From Euzebyella marina (GTDB lineage: Bacteria; Bacteroidota; Bacteroidia; Flavobacteriales; Flavobacteriaceae), in NCBI RefSeq assembly GCF_014855515.1, contig NZ_JACYFK010000001.1, positions 1,922,001-1,986,000 of the forward strand: a stretch of DNA of 64,000 nt, written 5' to 3'. A program made the translations under genes and the position numbers. Below the pieces are notes generated by a model, which saw nothing but the letters and a program-made list of their open reading frames with translations, made no database searches and was not told the DNA's origin. How positions within the stretch are numbered: position 1 is the first letter of the stretch; every line of letters begins with the position of its first letter. Positions 8,866 to 18,174 of this stretch are shown in pieces.

Positions 8866-9411
8866 ATGAGACACGGTAAAAAGGTCAATCATTTAGGAAG
8901 AAAGACAGCGCACAGAAAGGCGATGTTGGCCAATATGGCATGTTCCTTGATCGAGCACAAGAGAATCAACACTACGGTAGCAAAGGCAAAGGCATTGAAA
9001 CAATTCGTTGAGCCATTGATAACCAAAGCGAAGGCAGAGAACAATATTTCTGCTGAAAAAGGAACGCACAATCGTCGTATCGCTTTTAAGAACCTGCGAA
9101 ACAAATATGCGGTAACTGAATTGTTCAGTACAGTTGCTGAACAGGTGGGCGATAGGCCTGGTGGTTATACCAGAATTATAAAATTAGGTAACCGTCTTGG
9201 TGATAACGCTGATATGGCAATGATTGAGTTAGTTGATTTCAATGAGCTTTACAATGCTGGTAAGCCTAAGAAGAAATCTACGAGAAGAAGTAGAAGAAGT
9301 GGTGGCAAAAAAGAGGAAGAAGCTAAGGTAGATGCACCTGCAGCTCCAAAAGAAGAGGCAGCTGAAGCTCAAGCCGATGTTGAAAATGTAACAGACGATT
9401 CAGAAGAATAA
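8866..9411 (+). CDS. rplQ: 50S ribosomal protein L17 with long acidic C-terminal extension (bL17)
   Basis: A 181-residue protein. The first ~130 residues are standard L17: [21 protein letters not shown] at the start, then [30 protein letters not shown]. The last ~50 residues are a low-complexity tail, first basic ([15 protein letters not shown]) then rich in Glu and Ala, which is absent from the ~127-residue enterobacterial protein. Tails of this kind occur in Bacteroidota L17. It is the last gene of the operon and is followed by a strong terminator. Confidence 0.97.
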   Translation: MRHGKKVNHLGRKTAHRKAMLANMACSLIEHKRINTTVAKAKALKQFVEPLITKAKAENNISAEKGTHNRRIAFKNLRNKYAVTELFSTVAEQVGDRPGGYTRIIKLGNRLGDNADMAMIELVDFNELYNAGKPKKKSTRRSRRSGGKKEEEAKVDAPAAPKEEAAEAQADVENVTDDSEE

Positions 9412-9436
9412 GATGTACATAACTCATAATAAATTG

Positions 9437-9469
9437 AAAAGGATAAACTTAATAGTTTATCCTTTTTTT
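9437..9469 (+). terminator. intrinsic terminator of the ribosomal operon
   Basis: GGATAAAC (9441-9448) and GTTTATCC (9455-9462) form an 8-bp stem around loop TTAATA, followed by seven T. It lies 26 bases after the rplQ stop codon and closes the spc-alpha transcription unit. Confidence 0.9.
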
Positions 9470-9474
9470 ATGTT

Positions 9475-9482
9475 TAATTTTG
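9475..9482 (+). promoter_or_regulatory. carA promoter -7 element
   Basis: TAATTTTG matches the Bacteroidota consensus TAnnTTTG. It lies just after the rplQ terminator and 23 bases before the carA ATG, where a separate promoter is needed. No clear -33 TTTG is visible. Confidence 0.6.
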
Positions 9483-9505
9483 AAAATTAAGAAAGAGTAG
9501 CATAT

Positions 9506-10627
9506 ATGAAGTATCAATCAAGAAGAAAAGCGTTATTATTATTGGCCGACGGCACTATATTCTACGGCAAGTCGGTTGGAGACAAAGAGGGTACCGCATT
9601 TGGTGAGGTTTGTTTTAATACGGGTATGACCGGTTATCAAGAGATTTTTACCGACCCATCTTATTTTGGTCAATTGATGGTTACTACCAATGCCCACATC
9701 GGTAACTATGGTACCAATGTTGAAGAAGTGGAATCGGATTCTGTTAAAATATCCGGGCTTATTTGCCGAAATTTCAGTTACGAATATTCGCGTCCAAGAG
9801 CTGATAAAAGTTTAGAGGATTTTTTGAATGATAATAAATTATTTGCCATATCTGATGTAGACACTAGGGCTTTGGTCAGTTATATACGTGATAATGGCGC
9901 AATGAATGCGGTTATATCGACCGATGTGAACAATATTGATGGTCTCAAAAAACAATTGGCGGAAGTGCCTAGTATGGAAGGTCTTGAATTGGCTTCAAAA
10001 GTTTCTACGAAAGAGCCATATTTCATAGGCGACGAATCTGCAACCTTTAAAATTGCTGCCTTGGATATAGGCATTAAGAAGAATATTTTAAGAAATCTGT
10101 CAAAAAGAGATTCTTATATAAAAGTTTTCCCTTTTGACGCTTCTTTTGATGAAATGCAATCTTGGGAACCGGATGCCTATTTCATTTCTAACGGACCTGG
10201 TGATCCTGAGCCTTTGGTCGATGCGATAGCGGCTGCCAAAAAAATGATTGATAGTGGTAAGCCGGTGTTCGGTATATGTTTGGGCCATCAAGTCATAGCC
10301 TTGGCAAAGGGTATATCGACCTATAAAATGCACAATGGGCATAGAGGCATCAACCATCCAATTTTAAATTTGGTAACCGGTAAAGGTGAAATTACTTCGC
10401 AAAACCATGGTTTTGCTGTTAATAGAGAAGAAACCGAAGCCAATAGTGATGTTGAAATCACACATGTTCACCTTAATGACAATACCGTAGCCGGTATTAA
10501 GCTGAAAGATAAAGATGTATTTTCGGTGCAGTACCACCCAGAAGCTAGTCCTGGGCCACATGACGCTGATTATTTGTTCGACCAGTTTTTCGATTTGATC
10601 AAAAGTAAATCGGTACAAACAGTTTAG
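9506..10627 (+). CDS. carA: carbamoyl-phosphate synthase small (glutaminase) subunit
   Basis: A 373-residue subunit that hydrolyses glutamine and passes ammonia to the large subunit CarB to make carbamoyl phosphate for pyrimidines and arginine. The N-terminal domain has FGEVCFNTGMTGYQEIFTDPSY. The class I glutamine amidotransferase domain has FGICLGHQ with the nucleophile Cys258, and HPEASPGPHD with the partner His and Glu. carB is not in the window. The gene has its own -7 element and no obvious terminator before eno. Confidence 0.97.
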   Translation: MKYQSRRKALLLLADGTIFYGKSVGDKEGTAFGEVCFNTGMTGYQEIFTDPSYFGQLMVTTNAHIGNYGTNVEEVESDSVKISGLICRNFSYEYSRPRADKSLEDFLNDNKLFAISDVDTRALVSYIRDNGAMNAVISTDVNNIDGLKKQLAEVPSMEGLELASKVSTKEPYFIGDESATFKIAALDIGIKKNILRNLSKRDSYIKVFPFDASFDEMQSWEPDAYFISNGPGDPEPLVDAIAAAKKMIDSGKPVFGICLGHQVIALAKGISTYKMHNGHRGINHPILNLVTGKGEITSQNHGFAVNREETEANSDVEITHVHLNDNTVAGIKLKDKDVFSVQYHPEASPGPHDADYLFDQFFDLIKSKSVQTV

Positions 10628-10686
10628 GTTAAGCAATCGTTATTTCCTGATAAATAGAGCGGTTTCTCTAAGCTTTATGCTATTAG

Positions 10687-12036
<1,350 letters not shown>

Positions 12037-12056
12037 AATTTTAATGTTTTCCTAAT

Positions 12057-12104
12057 AAAAAAGCCTTTCTTTTCAGAAATAACCGAAGAGAAAGGCTTTT
12101 TTTT
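12057..12104 (+). terminator. intrinsic terminator after eno
   Basis: AAGCCTTTCTTTTC and GAGAAAGGCTT form a long stem around a short loop, followed by a run of eight T or more. It begins about 20 bases after the eno stop codon. The A-rich left flank means it may also work in the reverse direction. Confidence 0.9.
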
Positions 12105-12161
12105 GGTTCATTCGTAAACTTTACTTACCTTTTTCCAGTAACGGATAATTTTAGATTTTCA

Positions 12162-13697
12162 ATGAATAATTTTCTTTTTGTAGCTGCTGAGAATGATGCA
12201 ATCCCCGATTGCAAGGCAGGTGGTATGGGCGATGTAGTACGTGATGTACCCAGAGAGATTGCCAAACGAGGTGATAAGGTTCATGTGATCGTCCCGTCTT
12301 ATTCGAGAATTCACAAGACCGGAACATTTAGAACCCAGTTGAATTTCCGGTTGCGCGGTACTGACTATTCGGCCGAACTCTATGCTGTTCCTCCCAAAAA
12401 GAACATTGAAAATATCATTCATTATGTAATACACCATCCTGAGATTACTGAAGGAGGTATTGCCCATATCTATCATGATGATCCTACGGAGCCATTTTTT
12501 AATGACTATATAAAATTCATAATATTTAACACCGCTGTTGCCGAAGCGGTTAAGATGGGTGCTTTTGGAGAATTGGATATTGTGCACATGCACGATTGGC
12601 ATTCCAGTGCCATGTTGTTCTTGAAAACTTATCACCCCGATTATCAGGTTTTAAAGAAAATGCGGTATGTATATAGCATACATAATTTGGCCATTCAGGG
12701 TATTCGACCATTTTATGATAATTATGCTTCGGTACATAACTTCTTTCCCGAAATTCAACTCGACCACCAAAATTTGCAAGACCCGCGCTACCAAGATTGC
12801 ATTAATCTTATGGCGGTGGGCATTCGTTTGGCTGATGCCGTTCATACCGTTTCACAAGCTTATAAAGAAGATATATTATTACCAAGTGCAAGGCCTGAAT
12901 TTGTAGGCGGCGAAAGTCTTGAGGTTGATTTAAGAAATGCCGATAATGAAGGTCGCTTGTTCGGAATCTTAAATGCCTCTAACTATGCCAACGTTCGTCA
13001 GGCAGAAAAGGGACTATTGTATCGAAATACGGTCAAGGCCTTGTTTCGTTGGCTTCAAGACGAATCAAAAAAGTATAAAGCAGACTTTTTGGCGCATACC
13101 GGTGAGAAAATCATGGAGTATGTATCCAACAAACCTAAGTTTATTGTGTCGAGTGTAGCTAGGTTGACGGAGCAGAAGTTTTATTTTCTAATGCGTTCTC
13201 CTGAGTCTTTTGAAAAAATACTGGACAGGCTAAAAGAAGTTGATGGCATTTTTATGCTTTTGGGTACGGGCGATCCCGATTATGAGCACTTGTTTAGAGA
13301 GATGAGCTACAAGCATAAAAACTTCATATTTACCAATGGGCAATCAGAAGATCTCATCGATTCTATGTATTTAGAAACTGATCTTTATTTCATGCCCAGC
13401 CTATTTGAACCATGTGGTATTAGTCAAATGTTGGCCATGAGAAACGGCAACCCATGTTTGGTACATCATACAGGAGGATTAAAAGACACTGTTGAGCACA
13501 TGAAAACCGGTTTTGCCTTTGACGGTCAAACTTTCAATGCCAAACTTGAGGATATGGTGAATAAGTTGGATGAGGCCCTGAATGTCTGGGAGCATGATCA
13601 AGCGACCTGGAAGAAAATTAAGGCAAACGCCAAAAAAATGAGGTTCACCTGGGAGAAATCTTTAGATGAATACTACAATAAATTGTATCTGTTGTAA
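12162..13697 (+). CDS. glycogen/starch synthase-like glycosyltransferase (GT5 family)
   Basis: A 511-residue protein of the GT5 type, which transfers glucose from a nucleotide sugar to an alpha-1,4-glucan. The N-terminal sugar-nucleotide loop reads DCKAGGMGDVVRDVP, where classic GlgA has KTGGLADV. HMHDWHSSAM, YSIHNLAIQG, a central VARLTEQKFYF and the C-terminal FEPCGISQMLAM with HHTGGLKDTV follow the family layout. No glgB, glgC or glgP lies nearby, so the donor and product are not fixed by context. It is a stand-alone gene between eno and gltA. Confidence 0.85.
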   Translation: MNNFLFVAAENDAIPDCKAGGMGDVVRDVPREIAKRGDKVHVIVPSYSRIHKTGTFRTQLNFRLRGTDYSAELYAVPPKKNIENIIHYVIHHPEITEGGIAHIYHDDPTEPFFNDYIKFIIFNTAVAEAVKMGAFGELDIVHMHDWHSSAMLFLKTYHPDYQVLKKMRYVYSIHNLAIQGIRPFYDNYASVHNFFPEIQLDHQNLQDPRYQDCINLMAVGIRLADAVHTVSQAYKEDILLPSARPEFVGGESLEVDLRNADNEGRLFGILNASNYANVRQAEKGLLYRNTVKALFRWLQDESKKYKADFLAHTGEKIMEYVSNKPKFIVSSVARLTEQKFYFLMRSPESFEKILDRLKEVDGIFMLLGTGDPDYEHLFREMSYKHKNFIFTNGQSEDLIDSMYLETDLYFMPSLFEPCGISQMLAMRNGNPCLVHHTGGLKDTVEHMKTGFAFDGQTFNAKLEDMVNKLDEALNVWEHDQATWKKIKANAKKMRFTWEKSLDEYYNKLYLL

Positions 13698-13747
13698 TAT
13701 CTACAAATTACTATCAAAAAGTGTTGTTAATAATGGGCGAAAGCCGA

Positions 13748-13776
13748 GGGTATAATTGTTAAGATTACCCTTTTTT
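13748..13776 (+). terminator. possible weak terminator after the glycogen synthase gene
   Basis: GGGTA (13748-13752) and TACCC (13766-13770) form a 5-bp stem with a 13-base loop, followed by six T. The stem is short, so this is a weak call. Confidence 0.4.
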
Positions 13777-13817
13777 ATTAATTTTACGGTTCACTTAAAT
13801 TTTAGTAAAAACTACAA

Positions 13818-15104
13818 ATGTCAGATAAAGCTACTTTAGAGTACGAAGGTCAGAAATACGAATTCCCGGTTATTACAGGTTCTGAAAATGAGCTTGCCAT
13901 AGATATAAAAACTTTACGCTCGGTAACGGGTGGCATGATTACGATTGATCCTGGTTATAAGAACACGGGATCTTGTGCTAGTGCTATTACATTTTTAGAT
14001 GGGGAAAAGGGTATTTTAAGATATAGAGGGTATTCTATTGAAGAGTTGGCCGAAAAGGCCGATTTTCTTGAAGTAGCCTATCTGTTGATTTTTGGTGAAC
14101 TTCCAAATAAGGAAGAGTTGGCCAAATTTCATAAAGATATCAAGGATGAATCTCATGTAGATGAGGAGATGAAAAAGATTTTGGACAGTTTTCCAAAGTC
14201 AGCTCACCCAATGGGGGTTCTTTCTTCTTTGACCAGTGCCTTGATAGCTTTCAACCCGTCTACGGTAGATATCTCTTCCGAAAAAGATATGTACCACGCC
14301 ATCGTACGTATATTGGCAAAATTTCCGGTATTGGTAGCTTGGACGCTTCGTAAGAAAAAGGGTCTTCCACTTGATTATGGTGATGATACCTTAGGTTATG
14401 TTGAGAACATTCACAAAATGATGTTCAAGAGACCTAACCAAACTTATCAAAAGAATGAAATTGTTATCAACGCTTTAGATAAGTTGTTGATATTGCATGC
14501 AGATCACGAGCAAAACTGTTCTACTTCTACAGTAAGAATCGTAGGTTCTTCACATGCTGGTCTTTTTGCCTCTCTATCAGCTGGTATATCTGCACTTTGG
14601 GGTCCTTTACATGGAGGTGCTAACCAAGCCGTTCTAGAAATGTTAGAGGCTATTGAAGCAGACGGTGGCGACACTAAAAAATATATGGCGAAAGCGAAGG
14701 ATAAAGAGGATCCTTTCAGATTGATGGGCTTTGGTCACAGAGTATATAAAAACTTTGATCCTAGAGCCAAGATTATTAAAAAAGCAGCTGATGAGGTTCT
14801 TGGTGATTTAGGTATCGAAGACCCAATTCTTGATATTGCTAAAGGTTTGGAAAAAGAAGCCTTAGAGGATCAATATTTTGTTGATAGAAAACTATATCCC
14901 AACGTCGATTTCTATTCAGGTATTATTTACCGTGCTTTAGGTATTCCAACTGAAATGTTCACTGTAATGTTCGCTTTGGGCCGTCTACCAGGTTGGATTG
15001 CCCAATGGAGAGAAATGAGATTAAGAGGTGAGCCGATAGGAAGGCCTAGACAGGTTTACATCGGTGAAAAACAGAGACCTTTCGTTGAAGTTGACCTTCG
15101 ATAA
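13818..15104 (+). CDS. gltA: citrate synthase
   Basis: A 428-residue type II citrate synthase that condenses acetyl-CoA and oxaloacetate at the entry of the TCA cycle. The catalytic histidines lie in GPLHGGANQ (His265) and GFGHRVYKNFDPRA (His307), and the N-terminal beta-domain seen in hexameric enzymes is present. It is a single-gene unit with a very strong terminator. Confidence 0.97.
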   Translation: MSDKATLEYEGQKYEFPVITGSENELAIDIKTLRSVTGGMITIDPGYKNTGSCASAITFLDGEKGILRYRGYSIEELAEKADFLEVAYLLIFGELPNKEELAKFHKDIKDESHVDEEMKKILDSFPKSAHPMGVLSSLTSALIAFNPSTVDISSEKDMYHAIVRILAKFPVLVAWTLRKKKGLPLDYGDDTLGYVENIHKMMFKRPNQTYQKNEIVINALDKLLILHADHEQNCSTSTVRIVGSSHAGLFASLSAGISALWGPLHGGANQAVLEMLEAIEADGGDTKKYMAKAKDKEDPFRLMGFGHRVYKNFDPRAKIIKKAADEVLGDLGIEDPILDIAKGLEKEALEDQYFVDRKLYPNVDFYSGIIYRALGIPTEMFTVMFALGRLPGWIAQWREMRLRGEPIGRPRQVYIGEKQRPFVEVDLR

Positions 15105-15126
15105 TAAGAATAACTTAAAAATTATT

Positions 15127-15159
15127 ACGCCCTTTCATTAATTTGAAAGGGCGTTTTTT
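15127..15159 (+). terminator. intrinsic terminator after gltA
   Basis: ACGCCCTTTCA (15127-15137) and TGAAAGGGCGT (15143-15153) form an 11-bp stem followed by six further T. It lies 22 bases after the gltA stop codon. Confidence 0.93.
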
Positions 15160-15172
15160 ATTGGCCAAATAC

Positions 15173-15180
15173 TACCTTTG
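15173..15180 (+). promoter_or_regulatory. -7 element of the amidinotransferase gene
   Basis: TACCTTTG matches TAnnTTTG and ends 21 bases before the ATG at 15202. An in-frame TTG at 15178 lies inside it, which argues for the ATG as the true start. Confidence 0.6.
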
Positions 15181-15201
15181 TTACATTTAAAACACCAAGG
15201 T

Positions 15202-16113
15202 ATGTTGCAGTTAAATGTGAACGATGAGATTTCAAGATTACGTTCGGTAGTGCTAGGTACGGCCAAAAGTTGTGGTCCGGTGCCTAAGCCCGATGAAGCC
15301 TATGATCCCAAATCATTGGAACATATTTTGGCCGGAACCTATCCTTTAGAAGAAGAAATGGTTAAAGAAATGGAAGCTTTTGCTAAAGTTTTCAGAAAAT
15401 ACGATGTTGAGGTCTTTCGTCCTGAGGTAATTGAAAATTGCAATCAAATTTTTTCTAGGGACATTGCCTTTGTCATCGGCGATAAACTAATTATTGCCAA
15501 TATTTTACCTGATCGAGAACAAGAGGTAGAGGCTATTTTGCATGTTTTGGAAGAAATTGACGAGCAGAACATTATTCGTCCGCCAGAGGAAGTGCATGTT
15601 GAAGGAGGAGATGTGATGCCTTGGAACGATTATATTTTTATAGGTACCTACACCGCAGATGACTATGCGACCCATATTACGGCGCGTACTAACAAAGCGG
15701 CGGTCGAATTTATCTCTCAGCTATTTCCTCAAAAAAAGATAAGGCCTTTCGAATTAAGAAAATCGAAGAATGCGCGTGAAAATGCCTTGCATTTAGATTG
15801 CTGTTTTCAACCATTGGGCAAGGGTAAAGCTATTTTGCACAGAAACGGTTTTTTGGTAGAAGACGAGTACCGGTGGCTGGTAGACTTTTTTGGAAAGGAA
15901 AATATTTTTGAAATCTCGGCTGAAGAGATGTACCATATGTACAGTAATGTTTTTTCTATTTCACCTGATGTGGTCGTTTCCGAAAGAAATTTTACGAGAC
16001 TGAACAATTGGCTTAGGGAAAATGGCTTTACGGTAGAAGAAATACCTTATTCGGAAATTGCCAAACAAGAAGGCTTGTTGAGATGTAGTACGCTGCCATT
16101 GGTGAGGGAGTGA
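15202..16113 (+). CDS. amidinotransferase-fold hydrolase (arginine deiminase / dimethylargininase-like)
   Basis: A 303-residue protein of the guanidino-group-modifying superfamily. The catalytic Cys295 lies in GLLRCSTLPLVRE, His197 in ALHLDC, and the acidic substrate ligands in FSRD (Asp87) and HVEGGD (Glu134). The family hydrolyses or transfers the amidino group of arginine derivatives via a Cys-thiouronium intermediate; the substrate here is not decided by sequence. It neighbours a CtlX-like enzyme and an Lrp regulator, which supports an arginine/citrulline role. Confidence 0.85.
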   Translation: MLQLNVNDEISRLRSVVLGTAKSCGPVPKPDEAYDPKSLEHILAGTYPLEEEMVKEMEAFAKVFRKYDVEVFRPEVIENCNQIFSRDIAFVIGDKLIIANILPDREQEVEAILHVLEEIDEQNIIRPPEEVHVEGGDVMPWNDYIFIGTYTADDYATHITARTNKAAVEFISQLFPQKKIRPFELRKSKNARENALHLDCCFQPLGKGKAILHRNGFLVEDEYRWLVDFFGKENIFEISAEEMYHMYSNVFSISPDVVVSERNFTRLNNWLRENGFTVEEIPYSEIAKQEGLLRCSTLPLVRE

Positions 16114-16115
16114 GG

Positions 16116-16514
16116 TTATCTATTTTTCGAAAGCTCTTTTAGTATTTTTACGGCCTTAGGTCCGTCGGTGTAGTCAACAAAAAGGTGATCGTGATAAAAA
16201 CCTGCAATTACGTTGCAGCTAATTTGGTGGCTGGTCAAGGCATTTGAAAAGACGGCAGTTAAGCCAATCGCCTCAAGTGAAGAGTGTACCTCCAGCGTTA
16301 TCCAAGCGGCAACAAATTCATAGTTCATTCCTAATTTAACGGCATTTTCAAGAGATAAGATAAGGGTGGTTCCTTCTTTCTCGGTAAAGGTGCCGATAAC
16401 AGACTCAATAGGCACAGATTTATCTGAGCTTTGGGAGGTAAAAACATATTTTCCAGGGTGGAGAACAGGCTTTAAATTCTTTAAAAGATGCTCTAAATTA
16501 TTTTCTCCTGACAT
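16116..16514 (-). CDS. ACT-domain protein, COG3602/DUF2241-like
   Basis: A 132-residue protein resembling the tandem-ACT family COG3602. The first part (to about residue 55) contains YVFTSQSS and the second contains the ACT-like pattern TLEVHSSLEAIGLTAVFSNALT, then CNVIAGFYHDHLFVDY. Such domains bind amino acids. It lies antisense between two amidinotransferase-fold genes, with its stop 2 bases from the end of the first, so a sensor role for the same pathway is possible but unproven. Confidence 0.75.
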   Translation of the reverse strand: MSGENNLEHLLKNLKPVLHPGKYVFTSQSSDKSVPIESVIGTFTEKEGTTLILSLENAVKLGMNYEFVAAWITLEVHSSLEAIGLTAVFSNALTSHQISCNVIAGFYHDHLFVDYTDGPKAVKILKELSKNR

Positions 16515-16581
16515 TCAATGGACTTTTAAATTGACTAAAATAAGATTTTAAAGAAAGCCTTTAATCGCTCGTCAAAAAAAC

Positions 16582-16589
16582 TAATTTTG
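16582..16589 (+). promoter_or_regulatory. -7 element of the ctlX-like gene
   Basis: TAATTTTG matches TAnnTTTG and ends 16 bases before the ATG at 16606, giving a very short leader. Confidence 0.55.
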
Positions 16590-16605
16590 CCTTATCAATT
16601 TTGAA

Positions 16606-17547
16606 ATGTCTATGCAGATTACAAATACGATATTGATGGTTCGGCCAGTAAATTTTAGAATGAACGAGCAGACCGCCATCAACAACTTTTTTCAAGAAGA
16701 TTTAGAGCTCAAGAATGCTGTTATCAATAAAAAGGCACAAGATGAGTTCGACGGTTTTGTAAACAAACTTCGAGCCCAGGGTGTAAACGTGGTTGTGGTA
16801 GACGATACGCTCGAACCGAATACACCTGACTCTATATTTCCGAATAACTGGATATCTTTTCACGAAGATGGCACGGTAGCCCTATACCCCATGTTTGCCG
16901 AAAACCGCAGAGAAGAGAGGCGCGAGGATATTTTGGATTTTTTAGAGGATAACGGATACCGAATCGATAACATCATTGATTATACCTCGGCCGAAGAAGA
17001 TGATTTATTTTTGGAATCTACGGGTAGTATGATTCTGGATAGGGTAAATAAAAAGGCATACTGTGCCTTGTCCGACCGTGCCGATGAAGAGCTATTTATT
17101 GAATTTTGTGAAGATTTTGAGTTTACCCCGGTAGTTTTTACTGCCAATCAATCGGTAGATGGCAAGCGTATGCCTATTTATCATACCAATGTAATGATGT
17201 GCCTTGCAGAAGATTTCGCTGTCATCTGTCTAGATGCTATAGATGATAAAAAAGAGAAGAAGAACGTATTGTTTCATCTAAAACAAGATGGTAGGGAAGT
17301 AATTTCTATAAGTGAATCACAAATGCATCAATTTGCGGGTAACATGCTTCAAGTCATAGGTTCAAATGGTACCCGTTTCTTGGTGATGAGCACATCGGCC
17401 TATAAGAGCCTATCAAAACAGCAGTTGAAGCAGATTGAAAGTAAATGCAGTATTCTTCATAGTTCGTTAGATACCATAGAGACTTGTGGCGGTGGCAGTG
17501 CTCGCTGTATGATGGCTGAAGTGTTCTTGCCAAAGTTCGAGAATTGA
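16606..17547 (+). CDS. ctlX: CtlX-type amidinotransferase-fold hydrolase
   Basis: A 313-residue member of the CtlX group of the guanidino-modifying superfamily, associated with citrulline use in the better-studied bacteria. Visible marks are MVRPVNFRMNEQTAINNFFQ at the N terminus, FPNNWISFH, FLESTGSMILD, YHTNVMMCL with the His ligand, and the C-terminal catalytic Cys301 in GGGSARCMMAEVFLP. It differs clearly from the other amidinotransferase at 15202-16113. A convergent Lrp/AsnC regulator follows 10 bases downstream. Confidence 0.85.
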   Translation: MSMQITNTILMVRPVNFRMNEQTAINNFFQEDLELKNAVINKKAQDEFDGFVNKLRAQGVNVVVVDDTLEPNTPDSIFPNNWISFHEDGTVALYPMFAENRREERREDILDFLEDNGYRIDNIIDYTSAEEDDLFLESTGSMILDRVNKKAYCALSDRADEELFIEFCEDFEFTPVVFTANQSVDGKRMPIYHTNVMMCLAEDFAVICLDAIDDKKEKKNVLFHLKQDGREVISISESQMHQFAGNMLQVIGSNGTRFLVMSTSAYKSLSKQQLKQIESKCSILHSSLDTIETCGGGSARCMMAEVFLPKFEN

Positions 17548-17557
17548 TCTATTGAAA

Positions 17558-18019
17558 TTAAATGGGTACTGCGTAAGAATGTTTGATGGTACCCATGACA
17601 AAAGTGCTATGAACGCTACCTATGTTGTCTATTAGCCCCAGTTCATTAATGACAAAAGATTGGTAATGCTTCATATCCTTCACCAAAATTTTAAGTAGAA
17701 AATCATAATCGCCCGAAACATTATAACATTCGGTTACTTCTTTTAGAGACACTATATCCTCAACAAATTGATTTCCGATTTCTTTGGTATGTCTTCTTAG
17801 GGTAACTTGACAGAATACGATAAAAGACTTTCCTACCTTTTCGGCTTCTACAATGGCCACATATTTCTCAATGACGCCATCTCTTTCCAAACGTTTGATC
17901 CGTTCGTAAACGGGGGTCGGCGATAAATGTACTTGCTGGGCAATTTCCTTTGTGGTGAGTTTTCCGTTTTCTTGAAGAATAGTTAAGAGCTTTAAATCAA
18001 TTTCGTCCAATAGTTCCAT
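17558..18019 (-). CDS. Lrp/AsnC family transcriptional regulator
   Basis: A 153-residue feast/famine regulator. The helix-turn-helix is at residues 17-45 (NGKLTTKEIAQQVHLSPTPVYERIKRL), followed by the RAM/ligand domain with VTLRRHTKE and VTECYNVSGDYDFLLKI. Family members bind amino acids and assemble as octamers. It converges with ctlX and is divergent from metE, with an inverted repeat in the shared control region at 18093-18114, so either neighbour could be a target. Confidence 0.92.
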   Translation of the reverse strand: MELLDEIDLKLLTILQENGKLTTKEIAQQVHLSPTPVYERIKRLERDGVIEKYVAIVEAEKVGKSFIVFCQVTLRRHTKEIGNQFVEDIVSLKEVTECYNVSGDYDFLLKILVKDMKHYQSFVINELGLIDNIGSVHSTFVMGTIKHSYAVPI

Positions 18020-18092
18020 AGAATAATTATCTGCTTAGCCAGTCTTAATGAATCTCTTAAAGTTTTTTGCGCTTTGAAAAGATGTAATATTA

Positions 18093-18114
18093 GTTAAATA
18101 TTCTGTATTTAAAC
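18093..18114. promoter_or_regulatory. inverted repeat between lrp-like gene and metE
   Basis: GTTAAATA (18093-18100) and TATTTAAAC (18106-18114) form an inverted repeat with one bulged base around TTCTG. It lies between the divergent regulator and metE, about 30 bases upstream of the metE -7 element, where an Lrp-type operator could sit. AT-rich sequence produces such repeats easily, so confidence is low. Confidence 0.3.
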
Positions 18115-18143
18115 TTAAATAAGGTTTAATAATCTTTAAAATT

Positions 18144-18151
18144 TACTTTTG
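18144..18151 (+). promoter_or_regulatory. metE promoter -7 element
   Basis: TACTTTTG matches TAnnTTTG, ending 23 bases before the metE ATG at 18175. I see no SAM or cobalamin riboswitch fold in the short space between this element and the gene. Confidence 0.55.
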
Positions 18152-18174
18152 ATGGTGTAATAGTTAAATAAATT

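Noticed and set aside
18115-18174. possible SAM or cobalamin riboswitch before metE
   Set aside because: The space between the -7 element and the ATG is about 23 bases, too short for a known riboswitch, and no conserved core is visible.
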